From Petunia secreta (Eukaryota; Streptophyta; Magnoliopsida; Solanales; Solanaceae): 64,000 nucleotides of DNA. Made by a program: the position numbers and the translations under genes. This document shows positions 1 through 11,152 of the stretch, in pieces; position 1 is the stretch's first letter; the number at the start of each line of letters is the position of its first letter. The DNA lies in the NCBI GenBank assembly GCA_029990175.1, contig JARKIP010000023.1:28229501-28293500 (forward strand), in the 5' to 3' direction. The notes beneath the pieces were generated by a model. That model had not been told where the DNA came from and made no database searches. It worked only from the letters and a program-made list of their open reading frames with translations.

Positions 1-202
1 GATGGAAAGGCAAGGTGAATAAGATTTCAAATGTGAGCTACAAGGTGGAGGAACTACCCATGATGCTTCAAGTGCTTTGAGTAATCAAGATCGACATTCA
101 AGTTTAAGTGTTGGTTCTTCTTCCCATGAGCATGTTACTTCATTGTCTTGTGATAGTGTTTGTGAAAACTCTATGCTAGTTGATGATTTGTATGAATAAA
201 AT

Positions 203-1490
203 GTGTTTACAACTAGTGTAGAGCCGATTGGTCAACTTGTGTGTGCATGTGAACCACTAGTTGAGAGGGTTGATAAGCCACATCATGATGTGAGCTCGGT
301 ATTCATCGAACCTCTCTTTAGTGAAAATATAGTGGTTGACCTTGTTTGTGAACCTTGTTATAACACCCCACCTACATTTGATAAAGGAGAAGATGAATTT
401 CATGAATATCCCATTCATCCCTTTGAATGCTTACTTGATAGTGGTGGTCTCTTATGTCGTAGTGATGATGGTTGCGACCTTGAGGAGTCTCTAGTGCATG
501 AGATGGATCGAATTGTGTTCGATGACTCCTCAAGTGTGAATGTTGTCTCTAGTTTGGATACTTCACCTTTGATTGCTATTGAGTTGAGAAGTGTGCATAT
601 ACTAATCCTTTGTATGAGGGAAACTTTAATAGAAAAGGTGATTTATATCAAACTAGAATCGAGTGTGTGTTTGAACCTCCATGGATTAAAAAGCTTAGCT
701 CTATAGACAATCCACTATTTGAAACTCCAAGTGAGATGAGAGACCTTGGTCTCAATTGTGATGGTCCGTCTTTTAGTAGTCCTAATCTTGATTGTGTGGG
801 CTATAATGATGAAAAAACTACTGTAGAGACCTTTCTTGGGAGTTTGCCTAGTGAGGAGGTTTGTCTTGGAGGTAAAAGTGGAAGTGCGGAGGTACCTCTC
901 GATGTGTGTAGGAGTGCTTCTAAGAAGGAGAGTGGAGTATTCGATGTTAGTTGCCGCTTGAACTATTTTACTTACTCCATCCCATACGTTGATCACACCT
1001 GGAGTGTTGCGCATGCCAAAGCCATTATGTCACCTTGTGATAAAATTGCATTAAAGGCTTGGTTTGTTGGTCACGAGCTTAGAGGTCATAGAGGATTTGA
1101 TTGCTACATCTTGCATGTTCCATGTCCTATTGATTACTTTGCTTGTCCTTGTGATGAATGCACTTTCTTGTTGAGTCAAGTACTTGTTGTTTCCTTAGGA
1201 GACATGAGCTTTTTAATTGTTATTGATGCTTGGCTCTATCATAAGAGTATGTTTTCCACACTTTTGAGCACTAACCTACTCTTGTAGTAGAAGTTTTTGT
1301 TGGTGTTTGTCTTTGGACGTAGGTTTTGATGGTTTGATTTTAAAGACGAAATTATTTCAAAAAGTAGAGAATGATGCAATCCAAATTAGGCTTAGGACCC
1401 AACCATCAAGAGCCAAGAAAGGAAGATGCGACGACGCATGGGTAGGAGCCTCGGAGATGAAGAGAAGGCCCGAAGACTCTCTTCAGTGAA
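203..1490 (+). pseudogene. Broken ORF of retroelement copy A, function unknown
   Basis: Two overlapping frames (203-706 and 610-1287), plus a short third piece to about 1489, together match the ORF of copy B (3290-4480), so this is one coding region with frameshifts and stops. The protein is acidic, and its C-terminal part is rich in Cys, Tyr and Phe, with conserved words such as SIPYVDHT, HELRG and LHVPCP. Near 1330 the text resembles the short tail that ends many plant gypsy polyproteins (a Lys/Thr/Phe-Gln run followed by NDA), which suggests fusion to a pol remnant. I do not recognise a domain. It is not a host gene. Confidence 0.5.
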
Positions 1491-1675
1491 GGAGGAGCGC
1501 CTCAGGGCCTAGGAGGAACGCTCCTCCAGAAAGGAGGCGGAGCGCCTCAAAAGCCAGGAGGAGCGCCTACTCAGTGAAGGCCCCAGGCGGAGCGCCTCAA
1601 ATCTAGGCAGAGCGCCTGGAAATCTTGATCAGTGAACAACCTAGGCGGAGCGCATCACAACCAGGCAGACGCCTG
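1491..1675. repeat. Array of GGCGGAGCGCC-type near-palindromes (copy A)
   Basis: About eight degenerate copies of AGGCGGAGCGCCTC or variants lie at roughly 1491, 1512, 1534, 1557, 1584, 1605, 1642 and 1663. Each is a short inverted repeat, GGCG followed by a 3-base centre and CGCC. The block is far more GC-rich than its surroundings. A related block lies at the same place in copy B. Confidence 0.7.
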
Positions 1676-1689
1676 AGCTTCAGACGGGA

Positions 1690-2330
1690 TTTTGTGCATT
1701 TCTTCCTATTTTGGCCCTGCGTGGTCTTTTATGTCTTAACCCACTTTGGGGACATTTTAGTCATTTCATAAGGGGATAGAAAGAACTATAAATATACCCC
1801 TTAGCCATTTCATTTGATTCGTTAGCTTTGTATGAACATTGAAGAGAGAACGTAGAAGAGGCCGAGCTTTTCTAGTTCGAAGCGAGACGCTTCGTGAATC
1901 TTGTATAACTTGGAACCTATGGAGATTCAACACCTAGTATGAATTCCTTGTAAGGTTCGAGTTTCATTTCTCCCTTTTGGATATTCAATTCATGTCGTGA
2001 GTCGATTATCCGTTCTTTCTTCTCATTTCTTTCCTTCCTAATCCTTGTTTCTCGATATCTCTTTTGATATCACGTTATCTTGTTTTATCGCTTCTGCATT
2101 ATTTTATCGTTTTTAGCTTCCTCATTTTATATTGCATCAAGCGCCTCCCCCTGTTACCTGCTTCCGTGTAGTTTTTTCGTAGGTTTTCGTGTTTTCTTTG
2201 CTTGCACCACTTCCGGCTAGTACTTTTAGAGTAATTCTCCTATTTGATTTGTAATAGTTCAATTAGCTTATAGGACATTCATGCATAGTGGTGATTAGAA
2301 TTCAAAAAAAGACTCGTAAAACTTTCTTGA
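1690..2330 (+). repeat. LTR-like segment of copy A with TATA box
   Basis: The segment aligns by eye with 4815-5340 of copy B around the words GTGGTCTTT, GGGGACATTTTAG and the TATA box CTATAAATATACCCC (about 1788). A TATA box in this position after a coding tail is typical of a 3' LTR. The borders (TG...CA) could not be fixed. Confidence 0.45.
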
Positions 2331-3289
2331 CTTCAAGTTCTCATTTAAATAGCCGTCCATTCATCGTGTCGCATTAACTCACTCTACCCGAAGAGTACTT
2401 TGCTTCTTGTGGACTTGGTAGATCACTGAGGAAGTTGTTCAATACGAGGAGCCTTGTTGAATCAAGCTTGAGTGATCCTACCCCACTAAATTGAGTGTAC
2501 TCAAGTGACATTAAAAAATGAGGGAGCGTGTGAGGTTGTTGCACTAACCTTTTTTCTTTAGTCTTTGATTTTTCTAGGTACATGGCCGGAGACGTTGACG
2601 AGACCATTGAGGTCCCGGAAAGCACTTGAGCCTACCTCTTGGTCGAGGTGAAATCCATAAGTTTGAGGCTTTGCGAGCCTTGAAAGATAAGGGACCCCGA
2701 GGGTCCCAAAAGAAGCCGAAAAAGAGGAAGCTCGTAATGATAGGGCGTTGGAAATCCCCAAGGTGATGAATTGAAACAAGTAATGAGTCTACCTACTCTG
2801 GGTGAAGGTATTCTTGGGCCTCATCCAAATGCTCTTGTAAATGAGAGACAAAAGATAGAGAGGAGTAAGGGAGTGACCGGTGACAATCCTAGAGTGGAAA
2901 AAGGAGAGGGCGTGATGAGTGATGTGAGTGGGTTGTCGCCACCCGAATCTACACATGAACTTGCGAGAAAATTGAGATAAAATATAGGAGAGGAAAAACA
3001 AATTGAGAGCAAGAACACACTTTGTTCTAAACATGCTTTATCTTCTTCTTCTTCTTCTTGCTTTAGCTTTTGTGTAGGTAATCTTGGAGGCAAACTAATG
3101 GAGCCTCAACCATGTTCTTTGGGAGAAAGACAAGATAATGAAGACCTTCCTTGTGAGATTCATGAATGAGGGATTGAACATGACACTTCAAGTGATGTGA
3201 GTGCTCACGGGAGCAACTCAAGTGTAAGTGTTTCTTCACCTTCTTATATAATTCCTTGTCTTGCGAGGATTCAATGCTATTTGGTGCTT

Positions 3290-4480
3290 GTAATGCATCT
3301 TTTGAATTTACAACTAGTGAAGAGTCTAGTAGTCAACTTATGTGTGCTTTTGTGTCACTAGATGAGAGGGATGATAAGCCACATCATGATGTGAGCCCGT
3401 GATTCAATGAACTTCTTTTTAGTGAAGAAATTGTAGTTGACCATACTTGTGACCCTTGTTATGACACACCACCTATTTTTTATAAAGGGGAAGATGACTT
3501 GCTTGATCATGACCTTGTTGATATAATTGATTTGGGTGATCTGTGTGTCGTAGTGAGGATAGTAGTGACCTTGAGGAGTCTCTAGTGAATGAGATGGATA
3601 GGATTGTATTTAATGACTCCTCAAGTATGGGTGATGAACCTAGTTTTGATACTTCACCTTTGTTAAAAAATAGAGTTGAGATCCACTTTTACTAACCCTT
3701 TGTTTGAGGGTATCTTTATTTGTGGTGGTGATTTGTATCAAACTAGATTTGAGAATGAGTTAGAACTTCTATGGTGTAAAGGATTTGACTCCATAGACAA
3801 CACTTTGTTTGAAATTTTGAGTGAGGTGGATGATTCTTCTAGTGACCCTACTCTTGATTGTTTGGATTATGATGATAAAGAAGCCATTATTAATACCTTT
3901 CTTGAGAGCTTTCCTTATGATGAGGGTTGTCTTAAGGATAGATTTGGAGTTGAAGAGTTGTTTATTGGTGTGAGTATTATGAGTGCTTTTAAGAAGGGGG
4001 TGGAGTAATTGATGCTAGTTGTAGGTTGAGCTATTTTGCTTACTCCATTCCATATGTTGATCACACTTTGAGAGTTGAGCATACCAAAACCAATGTGCTA
4101 TATTATGAAAACCTTGCATTGAAGGTTGGGTATGATAATCATGAACTTAGAGGTAGTAGGACCTTTGACTATTTGATCTTGCATGTTCCATGTCCTAATG
4201 ACCTCTTTGTTTATTCTTGTGTTGGGTGCACTTCTTTGTTGCATCAAGTACTTGTCTTTTTCTTGGGAGACATAGGGTTTTTCGTTATCATTGATCCTTG
4301 GCTATACCATAAGAATGTGTTTTCTACACGATTTGCACTAACCTACTTCCGTAGTATGAAGTTTTGCTTGTGCTTGTCTCTACTTGCAGGACTTGATGGT
4401 TTAATTTCGAGGACAAAATCCTTTCAAAAAGAGGAGGATGATGCGGGGCAAATCGACCCTAAGTATCAACCATCAAGAGC
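3290..4480 (+). pseudogene. Broken ORF of retroelement copy B, homologous to copy A ORF
   Basis: The open pieces 3676-4008 and 4026-4841 and the stretch before them correspond in order to 203-1490. Shared words include PHHDVS, LVHEMDRIVF-like, SIPYVDHT, NHELRG and LHVPCPND. One in-frame stop separates the two pieces near 4007. Near 4395-4450 the frame reads through a gypsy-like polyprotein tail (GLISRTKSFQ, then EDDA). Translation past 4480 only reads the palindrome block. Function unknown; retroelement origin is inferred from position and copy number. Confidence 0.5.
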
Positions 4481-4569
4481 CAAGCATGAAGGACACATGA
4501 GATGCAAGATCAAGGGCATCAAGAGCTTCAGAGAAGAGTTGAAGACCACATCCCATGATTTTGGTGAAG

Positions 4570-4800
4570 GGTGGAGCGCCCCAAGGCAGCCCAGGAAGAG
4601 GCGGAGCGCCTCCCCTAGTGGGTGGACCGCTTACCTCTCAAAACCCTCAAAATTAGCTAAGGATGGAAGACAGCCCTCCGAAGTTTCTGATGGGCGGACC
4701 GCCCTGTGCAAGAGGAGGACTGCCTTAGCTTGCAACCATCTCAGGACACTGTTGGGCAGAGCACCTGGTGGAGTAGGCGGATCGCCTCCCACTGATGCAA
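4570..4800. repeat. Array of GGCGGANCGCC-type near-palindromes (copy B)
   Basis: About seven variants of the copy A motif occur near 4572, 4601, 4619, 4691, 4712, 4753 and 4777. The centre varies (GAG, GAC, GAT) while the GGCG and CGCC arms tend to stay complementary, for example GGGCGGACCGCCC and AGGCGGATCGCCT. Confidence 0.65.
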
Positions 4801-4814
4801 CCTTGACGGGATTC

Positions 4815-5340
4815 CTTTTAATTCCTAGACTTATTTACTAGGTTGACTCTACGTGGTCTTTATTATTTTACCCAACTTGTGGGGTTATTTTAGACATTAT
4901 GTCGAAAGGAGGAAAGCCTATAAATACCTCCTTAGGCTATTTATTTCATTTAGCCTACTTTAAATATGAAAACATGAAACTTGAAAGCTTGAGAGTTCTT
5001 CAATGAAGAAACCCTTTGGGGCTTGATTTCACTTGGTGAATCCAAATGAACATCGATCCCTTTTTATCAGACTTGATTGCAAGAGCCGAGTACCTCTTGA
5101 GGTAAGTTTACTTAGCGTTGGTGTCTCTTGACTTCGTCAAAGGTGTATCAAGACTAGTTCATCGATGCTACTTGGGCTTGTGTTCGAGTTACGTCTCGTT
5201 CCTATCTCTTTTATCCCTACTTTCTATCTCTTTGTATCGTGTTTGATTCCACATCTATCGTTACTTGCTTCCGCTCATTTTTACCCCGTATCACTTAGTT
5301 GGTGAAAACCTAACTTCATTTCCTAGTGAGTCGAAGTTCG
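4815..5340 (+). repeat. LTR-like segment of copy B with TATA box
   Basis: Homologous to 1690-2330. The TATA box CCTATAAATACCTCC lies at about 4917. The end is not defined; the sequence becomes AT-rich and unrecognisable after about 5340. Confidence 0.4.
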
Positions 5341-6355
5341 AATTGGGGAAAAATATTTGAGTTGCAAGATCAATATATTCCATTGTGTTGATTCGTTAAC
5401 AGTTACACAAATTCATTCCTGTTACGGCTTTAATTTACAATACTACATACATTATTAATCCCCGCATAACTTATCAACCAAACGATCTCTTAAATAATGA
5501 CAAATGTTAACGTCTTTTCTAGGAATAATTGTTATCAAAATTGGGGTGTGCTTTCCTTAATCAATCCCCTTAATAAGTACATCTGCATGTAAGTTACTTC
5601 ATTTAGACATTTAAAAATACTAGTCTTTACTTACGCATTTCACACGTCTACTACATGAGTAATTTTACAATTTCAAAAACTATAAAAATATTACTCTAAA
5701 CAATATGAACATGTTTTAAAATAAAAATCAAAGAAATAGTAGAAGCATTAACATCATAAGAGGCATACATATAGAGCCCAACTCAATAAACTTAAAATAA
5801 AATATTAATGGAGAATAAGAAATTTACCATAGTAATGCTGTCACTGTCGGCTGACTTAAACTCAACAGCCTCATCAAATCTATCTAACATGGAAAACATG
5901 AGACTGATCAACAACTTGCATTCCACTTTAACTATAACAAAAGACTCATATTTCTAGAATTCAAAAATTCCATGTATAGCATTTAAAATAATAAAATTAT
6001 TGGCAAGGAATTTACCAAATAAGAAAGGGATAGATTTATACATTTTTTGAGCTACTGTCCGGAAAGAGCCAAAGCATGAAAATAAAGAGTCGAGGGCAAA
6101 TACACTAATATTTGTGGAGTTTATCCATTCAGATGTAGAGAGAGCTCAAGAAATAATCAAATATTTGACTTGTTTTGGCACCATTGTCCCTTGTATCTAT
6201 TCGATAGAGATAATGTATAAAGATTTCTATTTTCTTCCAAATAATGAACTAAACCAATTTGTTTCCTACACCAATTGGACTATAATGAATTACTTTACGG
6301 TTTAAACATTAATTAGCAGTGATTAGATAGTATAACTATTAAAAGTAAATATTGT
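5341..6355. other. AT-rich intergenic DNA, no gene seen
   Basis: No coding frame with a recognisable product, no RNA gene and no clear repeat structure was found. The one 63-codon frame at 6114 has no features and is probably chance. Confidence 0.5.
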
Positions 6356-6359
6356 TTCC

Positions 6360-6478
6360 TTGTCTCTAGCCTTGGGTCTCACGAAAACATCCTCTTCATT
6401 TTGGTAGGGTAAGGTCTGGGTACATCCCATCCTCCCTAGATTCCACTTGTGGGATATTACTAAAAATGTTGTTGTTTC
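6360..6478 (+). mobile_element. 3' tail of an RTE LINE or TS-type SINE
   Basis: The words GGGTCTCACGAAAACA, GGTAAGGTCTGGGTACATCC, CCACTTGTGGGAT and a final GTTGTTG match in order the 3' end of the RTE element read on the minus strand at 19326-19450. In nightshades RTE LINEs and TS SINEs share this (TTG)n-ended tail, so the two cannot be told apart from a fragment. Confidence 0.65.
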
Positions 6479-6766
6479 TTGGACTCTACGTACAGTAAGG
6501 AATCAGGTTACGAACATTGGATAGGTTACTTAATAACTATTAAAGGTAAACAAAAAGAGGTTTTAACAAGGACAATTTGAGTTGGTGAAGGGAAAAGAAT
6601 TGAACAGGGGCATCGAGAGAATTCTTTTGTCAGCATTTTCTAAGATCTATATTATGGTAGGAAACAAATTAGGGGAAGTTCAGTTTTTTCTGCGTTTTTT
6701 AAGAGACAAATTACAGTAGGAAAGAAATTAGGATAACTTTGGTTCGTATTTTATAGAATTATAATT

Positions 6767-6859
6767 AAGTCAATAATTATTAAACTAAATTATAGAGAAG
6801 TCAATAATTATTAAGCCAAATTATAGAGAAGTCAATAATTATTAAACTAAATTATTGAG
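6767..6859. repeat. Three tandem copies of a 31-bp AT-rich unit
   Basis: Starts at 6767, 6798 and 6829, each beginning AAGTCAATAATTATTAA and ending near ATTATAGAG. The array ends exactly where the L1 LINE begins. Confidence 0.85.
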
Positions 6860-9800
6860 ACCATGTGGCTTTCACAGCCTACTTTTAGGAATCTAGTATG
6901 TGATGCATGACACAATAGACAACTAGATGAAGCTATTAAAATTTTCCAAGTAAATGCTACTGTGTGGAATAAGGAAACATTTGGTAACATTTTTAAAAGG
7001 AAATCAACTACGCTTGCTAGACTTAATGGAATTCAATTTTCTCCTAATTATGGTGCTAGTGTTTTTCTTCAGAACCTAGAAAAAGAGCTCATTCTTGAAT
7101 ATAATACTATTTTAAAGCAAGAAGAGGAATTTTGAAAACTCAAATCTCGAATTGATTGGCTAAATTTTGGAGACGCTAATACTAAATTTTATCATGTGAC
7201 TACCCTAAATTGTAGAAGAAAAAATCGTATCACTCACTTTTAAGATGAGTATGGTAATTTAATTTTTTAATCAAATGAAATATTACACCATGTTGCATCT
7301 TACTTTGAATGTCTATACCAATCAAATCATGATTTTAGCAAGATTAAGCCTATGGATGATAATGCTTTATGGTACAATTGTGTGGACCTTAGTATATTAG
7401 ACATGCCTCTTCTTAATTGTGAGATTACAAATGCCCTATTTCTTTCAAACCTCACAAGGCACCTGGACCAGATGGTCTTCACCCCATGTTCTTTCAGAGA
7501 CACTGAATATTGTTGGAAATTCTGTGATCAATGTTTGTCAACATATTTTTCAGACTGGTGAAATGCCTAGAGATTTAAATTCCACTTATATTTGTCTAAT
7601 TCCTAAAATTAAGAATGCTGTGAATTTGAAATTTTTTAGGTCTATCGGTCTTTGTAACACTGTGTACAAAATTGTGACTAAAATCATAGCTAATTGAATC
7701 AAACCTCATTTGACAAATTTATTAACCTTTGTCAAGCTAGTTTTGTTAAAAATAGACGAGCCTCTGACAACGCTATTATTATTCAAGAGGTTATGAATAA
7801 ATTTTCCAACATAAAGGGGCATAAGAGTGAGACGATTATTGAAATTGATTTAGAGAAAGCGTTTGACAAAATTGAATGATCATTTATTCGTACTGCCAAA
7901 GCCAATAAAACTATCTCCTAGAGGACCAGAAATTTCCCATCTTTTCTTTGGTGACGACCTAACTTTTACTGCCAAAGCCAATGAAAAGTCTGCTCTTAAT
8001 ATTAAGAATGCTATTGACCTATTTTATGAAATATCGGGGAAAAGCATTAGTAAAGACAAATCTAAAATTATTTTTTTGAAGAATATTGAATCTTCCTTAG
8101 CTAGTCATATAGGCAACCTCCTCTCCCTTAAAAGGAGTAGTAACTTTGGTAAATACTTAGGTTTTCAAATTCTAGGGCATAAGCCTAGACATTGCGACTA
8201 TAACTTCATTCTGGATAATATTTTCACTAAGCTTTCTAGCTGGAAGATTAATTTTTTTAAATCTAGCGGGGAGAGCCACTCTTGTCAAGTCAACCCTTAA
8301 TGCCCTTCCTAATCACATAATGCAATTTCATGCCCTACCTAGTAAAACTTTAAATTGCATTGATAGGGTCCAAAGAAATTTTTTACGAGGCACTACAGAC
8401 ACTAAGAAGAAATTGTACCTAGTATCATGGCAAGTAGTTACAAAACCTAGGCATTTGGGAGGTCTCTCTATTATTAAAGCTAAAACAAAGAACACTGCCA
8501 TGCTCACTTCCCTAGCATGGCGCCTGTTGACAAACCCTAATGCTCTATAGGCTAAGGTTCTTAGCAATAATTATATATATATAGGCCTAGTACTAATGCT
8601 ACTTCTTTTATCTGGAAAGGCAGAAGTAATACTTTGCCTATTTGCTACAATAACACGCAATGGGTATTAGGGAATGGTAATACGACTTCTACGTGGGACC
8701 ATAAATGGTTGTCCAATAAGAAAAATCTTAGAAGCCTTCTGTACAGTCCTTTAACGTATAACGACTCTATTAAGAAGGTTTGTGATATTGTGCATGGGAA
8801 CCAATGAGATTTGACTAATCTTGGATTTGAATTTCCTAACTATATTAAAGCTATGCTTAATCACACTTCACCTCCTACGGGAAGCCTAGACTATCCTATT
8901 TGGGCTCTTTCTAATAATGGCACTTTTCTTATGAAATCTATTTATGAGAAAATTGAGTCTCCTACCAACTCTAATGAGGACTACATGTGGATTTGGAAAG
9001 TGGATGTGCCTAATAAAATTAAATACTTTATTTGGCAATGTCAGCACAATAGATTACCTGCTAGGCATTACCTAAATAAAATTGGCATGAATATTGACCC
9101 TATGTGCAATGTTTGTAAAACTATAACTGAATCGTTATATCATATTTTCATTGAATGCCCAATAGCTAGGGCTTTATGGGTAGCATGATTAACTATAATG
9201 ATATTGATTGTAACAATTGGTTGCAGCTTCTTAGAAATATGTCCAATGCTCCTTATAATAAGTCCTATAATTGGCTTGATTTTCTATTTTACGCTTTATG
9301 AAATTTATGGCTTAACAAGAATAATAATAATATAAATAACTTAAGCTTGACTCTAACCTATGGTTCTGTTCACGATAGGGTTTTAGAATATAAATTGTTA
9401 ACTAGTTCAAACTCTATGAAAGACACTAGTAAAACTATTAAAGTTTTTTGGTCTCCTCCTAAGAATAATGTCATAAAACTAAATTGTGATGGTTCTTATA
9501 GGACTGCCAATAATTATGCTAGTATAGGTGGAGTTTTTAGAAACTCTAAATGTGAATGACTACTAAGATATACGAAAATTATCCATGCTCATAGCCATAC
9601 TCACGCAGAACTATTAGGGCTTCTTCAAGGTTTAATTTTAGCCCATGACCAAAATTACGTCGCTTTAGAGATTGAGACAGACTCAATGGAGGTTATCAAT
9701 TTGTTAAAAAATCCAACTCCTACTTACCTATCTATCGTTAATGACTGCATATTATTGATGATGAAGTTGGGAATGCCGCTAATCCGGCATAATTTTCGAC

Positions 9801-10131
9801 AAAGAAATAGGGTTGCTGACTAGCTAGCACAAAGAGCTCCTCACAGTCCAAATCATTATCTACTATCCATCATGCAGTGCCACCCATATTTGTTCACCAA
9901 GCTTTGGAGGATGATAGGAATGGCAGTAATTTTGTTATCACTATATCAGCTAGTACTTGTTCTATGTTATCTAAATTATAAAACTTGTGTGCTTTACAAG
10001 CACTTTCTTTGTTTTGTATGAACTCTAATCACGCGATGGACTCCCATGGAACTCGTGTGAGTATCTGTGTAATCCGCCGTGACTTTATTATTAATATATT
10101 AGCTTCTTGTTTCGACAAAAAAAAAAAATTA
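6860..10131 (+). mobile_element. L1-clade LINE, 5'-truncated, with poly(A) end
   Basis: The + strand carries, in order, the linker between endonuclease and reverse transcriptase, parts of the reverse transcriptase, a zinc-binding zf-RVT region and a plant-type RNase H. It ends in an A-rich run at 10120-10131. The endonuclease is missing, the usual 5' truncation of LINEs. The order and the poly(A) tail are characteristic of plant L1 elements. Confidence 0.88.
6870..9840 (+). pseudogene. L1 ORF2 remnant (reverse transcriptase, zf-RVT, RNase H)
   Basis: The frame is broken by many stops and shifts (open pieces at 7352-7697, 7694-7879, 7863-8300, 8320-8550, 8811-9188 and 9347-9559). The catalytic FGDD of the reverse transcriptase lies at about 7947-7958. 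Before it, the frame jumps from AFDKIE (7860-7878) almost straight to SHLFFGDD, so a few hundred bases of the palm are missing. The zf-RVT words are FIWQCQHNRLP and MCNVCK (about 9030-9120). RNase H starts with LNCDGSY (about 9480) and includes HAHSHTHAELLGL and ETDSMEV after a stop at 9557. Not functional. Confidence 0.85.
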
Positions 10132-10259
10132 AATTATGTAGGATTAATAATTAAATAAATCAAATTTACGATTTTATCCAACTTAAAATGACTTATGAAG
10201 GATAAAATAATGACTTATGAAGGATAAAAAAGACGAATGACATTTTACTGAGATCTTCG

Positions 10260-10263
<4 letters not shown>

Positions 10264-10297
<34 letters not shown>
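10264..10297. repeat. (TA)n microsatellite
   Basis: About 16 uninterrupted AT dinucleotides. Confidence 0.95.
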
Positions 10298-10299
<2 letters not shown>

Positions 10300-10440
10300 C
10301 CGACCAAATTTCTATTTAATTTCTCTATTATAAACATAATACATCATTAACTATTTTTAATTAAATGGTAGAATCGATGTTTGTTAAGGTTAATCTCTAA
10401 ATTGTCTAAGTATAAAAAGTACTCACTCTATTCCACTTCT

Positions 10441-11085
10441 CGTTTGGACATAATTTGGAATTTGAGATTTGGGAAGCTGAAATTTTGTTTGGACATACAA
10501 TTTGAACTTCTTAAATTTCATAAATTGTAATTTTTCTCATAAACATGAAAACCCCTTAATTTTTTGAAAACTATCAAAACTTCTCCCAAAACTTATATAA
10601 TCTTACCAAATAAGCAAATCATAGTTCATAAACAAGATATCAGACCATCTTAAGGCGCTATGTTGATAAATTATATATCTCCATAATCCTTTTATAGATA
10701 GATTATTACTACATGTTATTACAAACTTTCAAATATATAAAAAATTTCTATGATCCACTTTCTAAAAGTCAACAAAATTAACAACTAGCTATTCTTTCAT
10801 ATAATGATCTCACATGGTATGGATAATCTATTCACATCGTGCATGAGTCATTTTAAGATGAGTTTCTCTAGCAAAATAGAAACTTAGAGGTCAAGTTTTA
10901 TATTTAAAAAAATGAATCAAGATTTGGAATTCCCAAATTCTATCTTTTTGGAGAATTTGGGATTTGAAATAATATTTGAAGAAAAACTTGAAATTTTGTG
11001 CAAATTTTATAAACAAACATTGATTTGAAATCAAAATTTGAGATATTTGGGCCAAATTCTTTGGACAAACACTAGCTTAGTTTGT
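10441..11085. mobile_element. Inverted-repeat MITE-like element
   Basis: The left end begins GTTTGGACATAATTTGGAAT, and the right end, read on the minus strand, begins GTTTGTCCAAAGAATTTGG. Words such as AAATTTTG, TTGGGA and CCCAAATT run along both arms in opposite orientation. There is no coding capacity. This arrangement resembles the abundant hAT-type MITEs of nightshades. Exact ends and target duplication were not resolved. Confidence 0.45.
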
Positions 11086-11152
11086 TATAATTTGACTTGA
11101 TACAAAGTTAAATAAGGAAATGAAGACTTTTGAAACTTATGATTAAAAATAG

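Larger units (their letters stand above)
1..2330 (+). mobile_element. Decayed LTR retroelement, copy A (5' end outside window)
   Basis: The stretch reads as the 3' part of an LTR retroelement: a broken ORF (203 to about 1490), a block of GC-rich near-palindromes (1491-1675), then an LTR-like segment with a TATA box. The same order recurs in copy B downstream (2331-5340), which shows that this is a repeat unit. No protease, reverse transcriptase or integrase motif is visible, so the copy looks non-autonomous or deleted. The exact LTR borders are not resolved, and the right limit is set where homology to the copy B leader begins. Confidence 0.55.
2331..5340 (+). mobile_element. Decayed LTR retroelement, copy B
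   Basis: This is a second unit with the same order as copy A: a leader with a short gag-like start (an ATG at 2583 opens MAGDVDETIEV and stops soon after), the shared ORF (3290-4480), GC-rich near-palindromes (4570-4800) and an LTR-like segment with TATA. LTR-like segments A and B are clearly diverged from each other, so they are not the two LTRs of one recent insertion. The leader between 2370 and 3290 has several stops and no recognisable domain. Confidence 0.5.

Noticed and set aside
1690..5340. Treating LTR-like segments A and B as the two LTRs of one insertion
   Set aside because: They are too diverged, and the ORF is present once before each.
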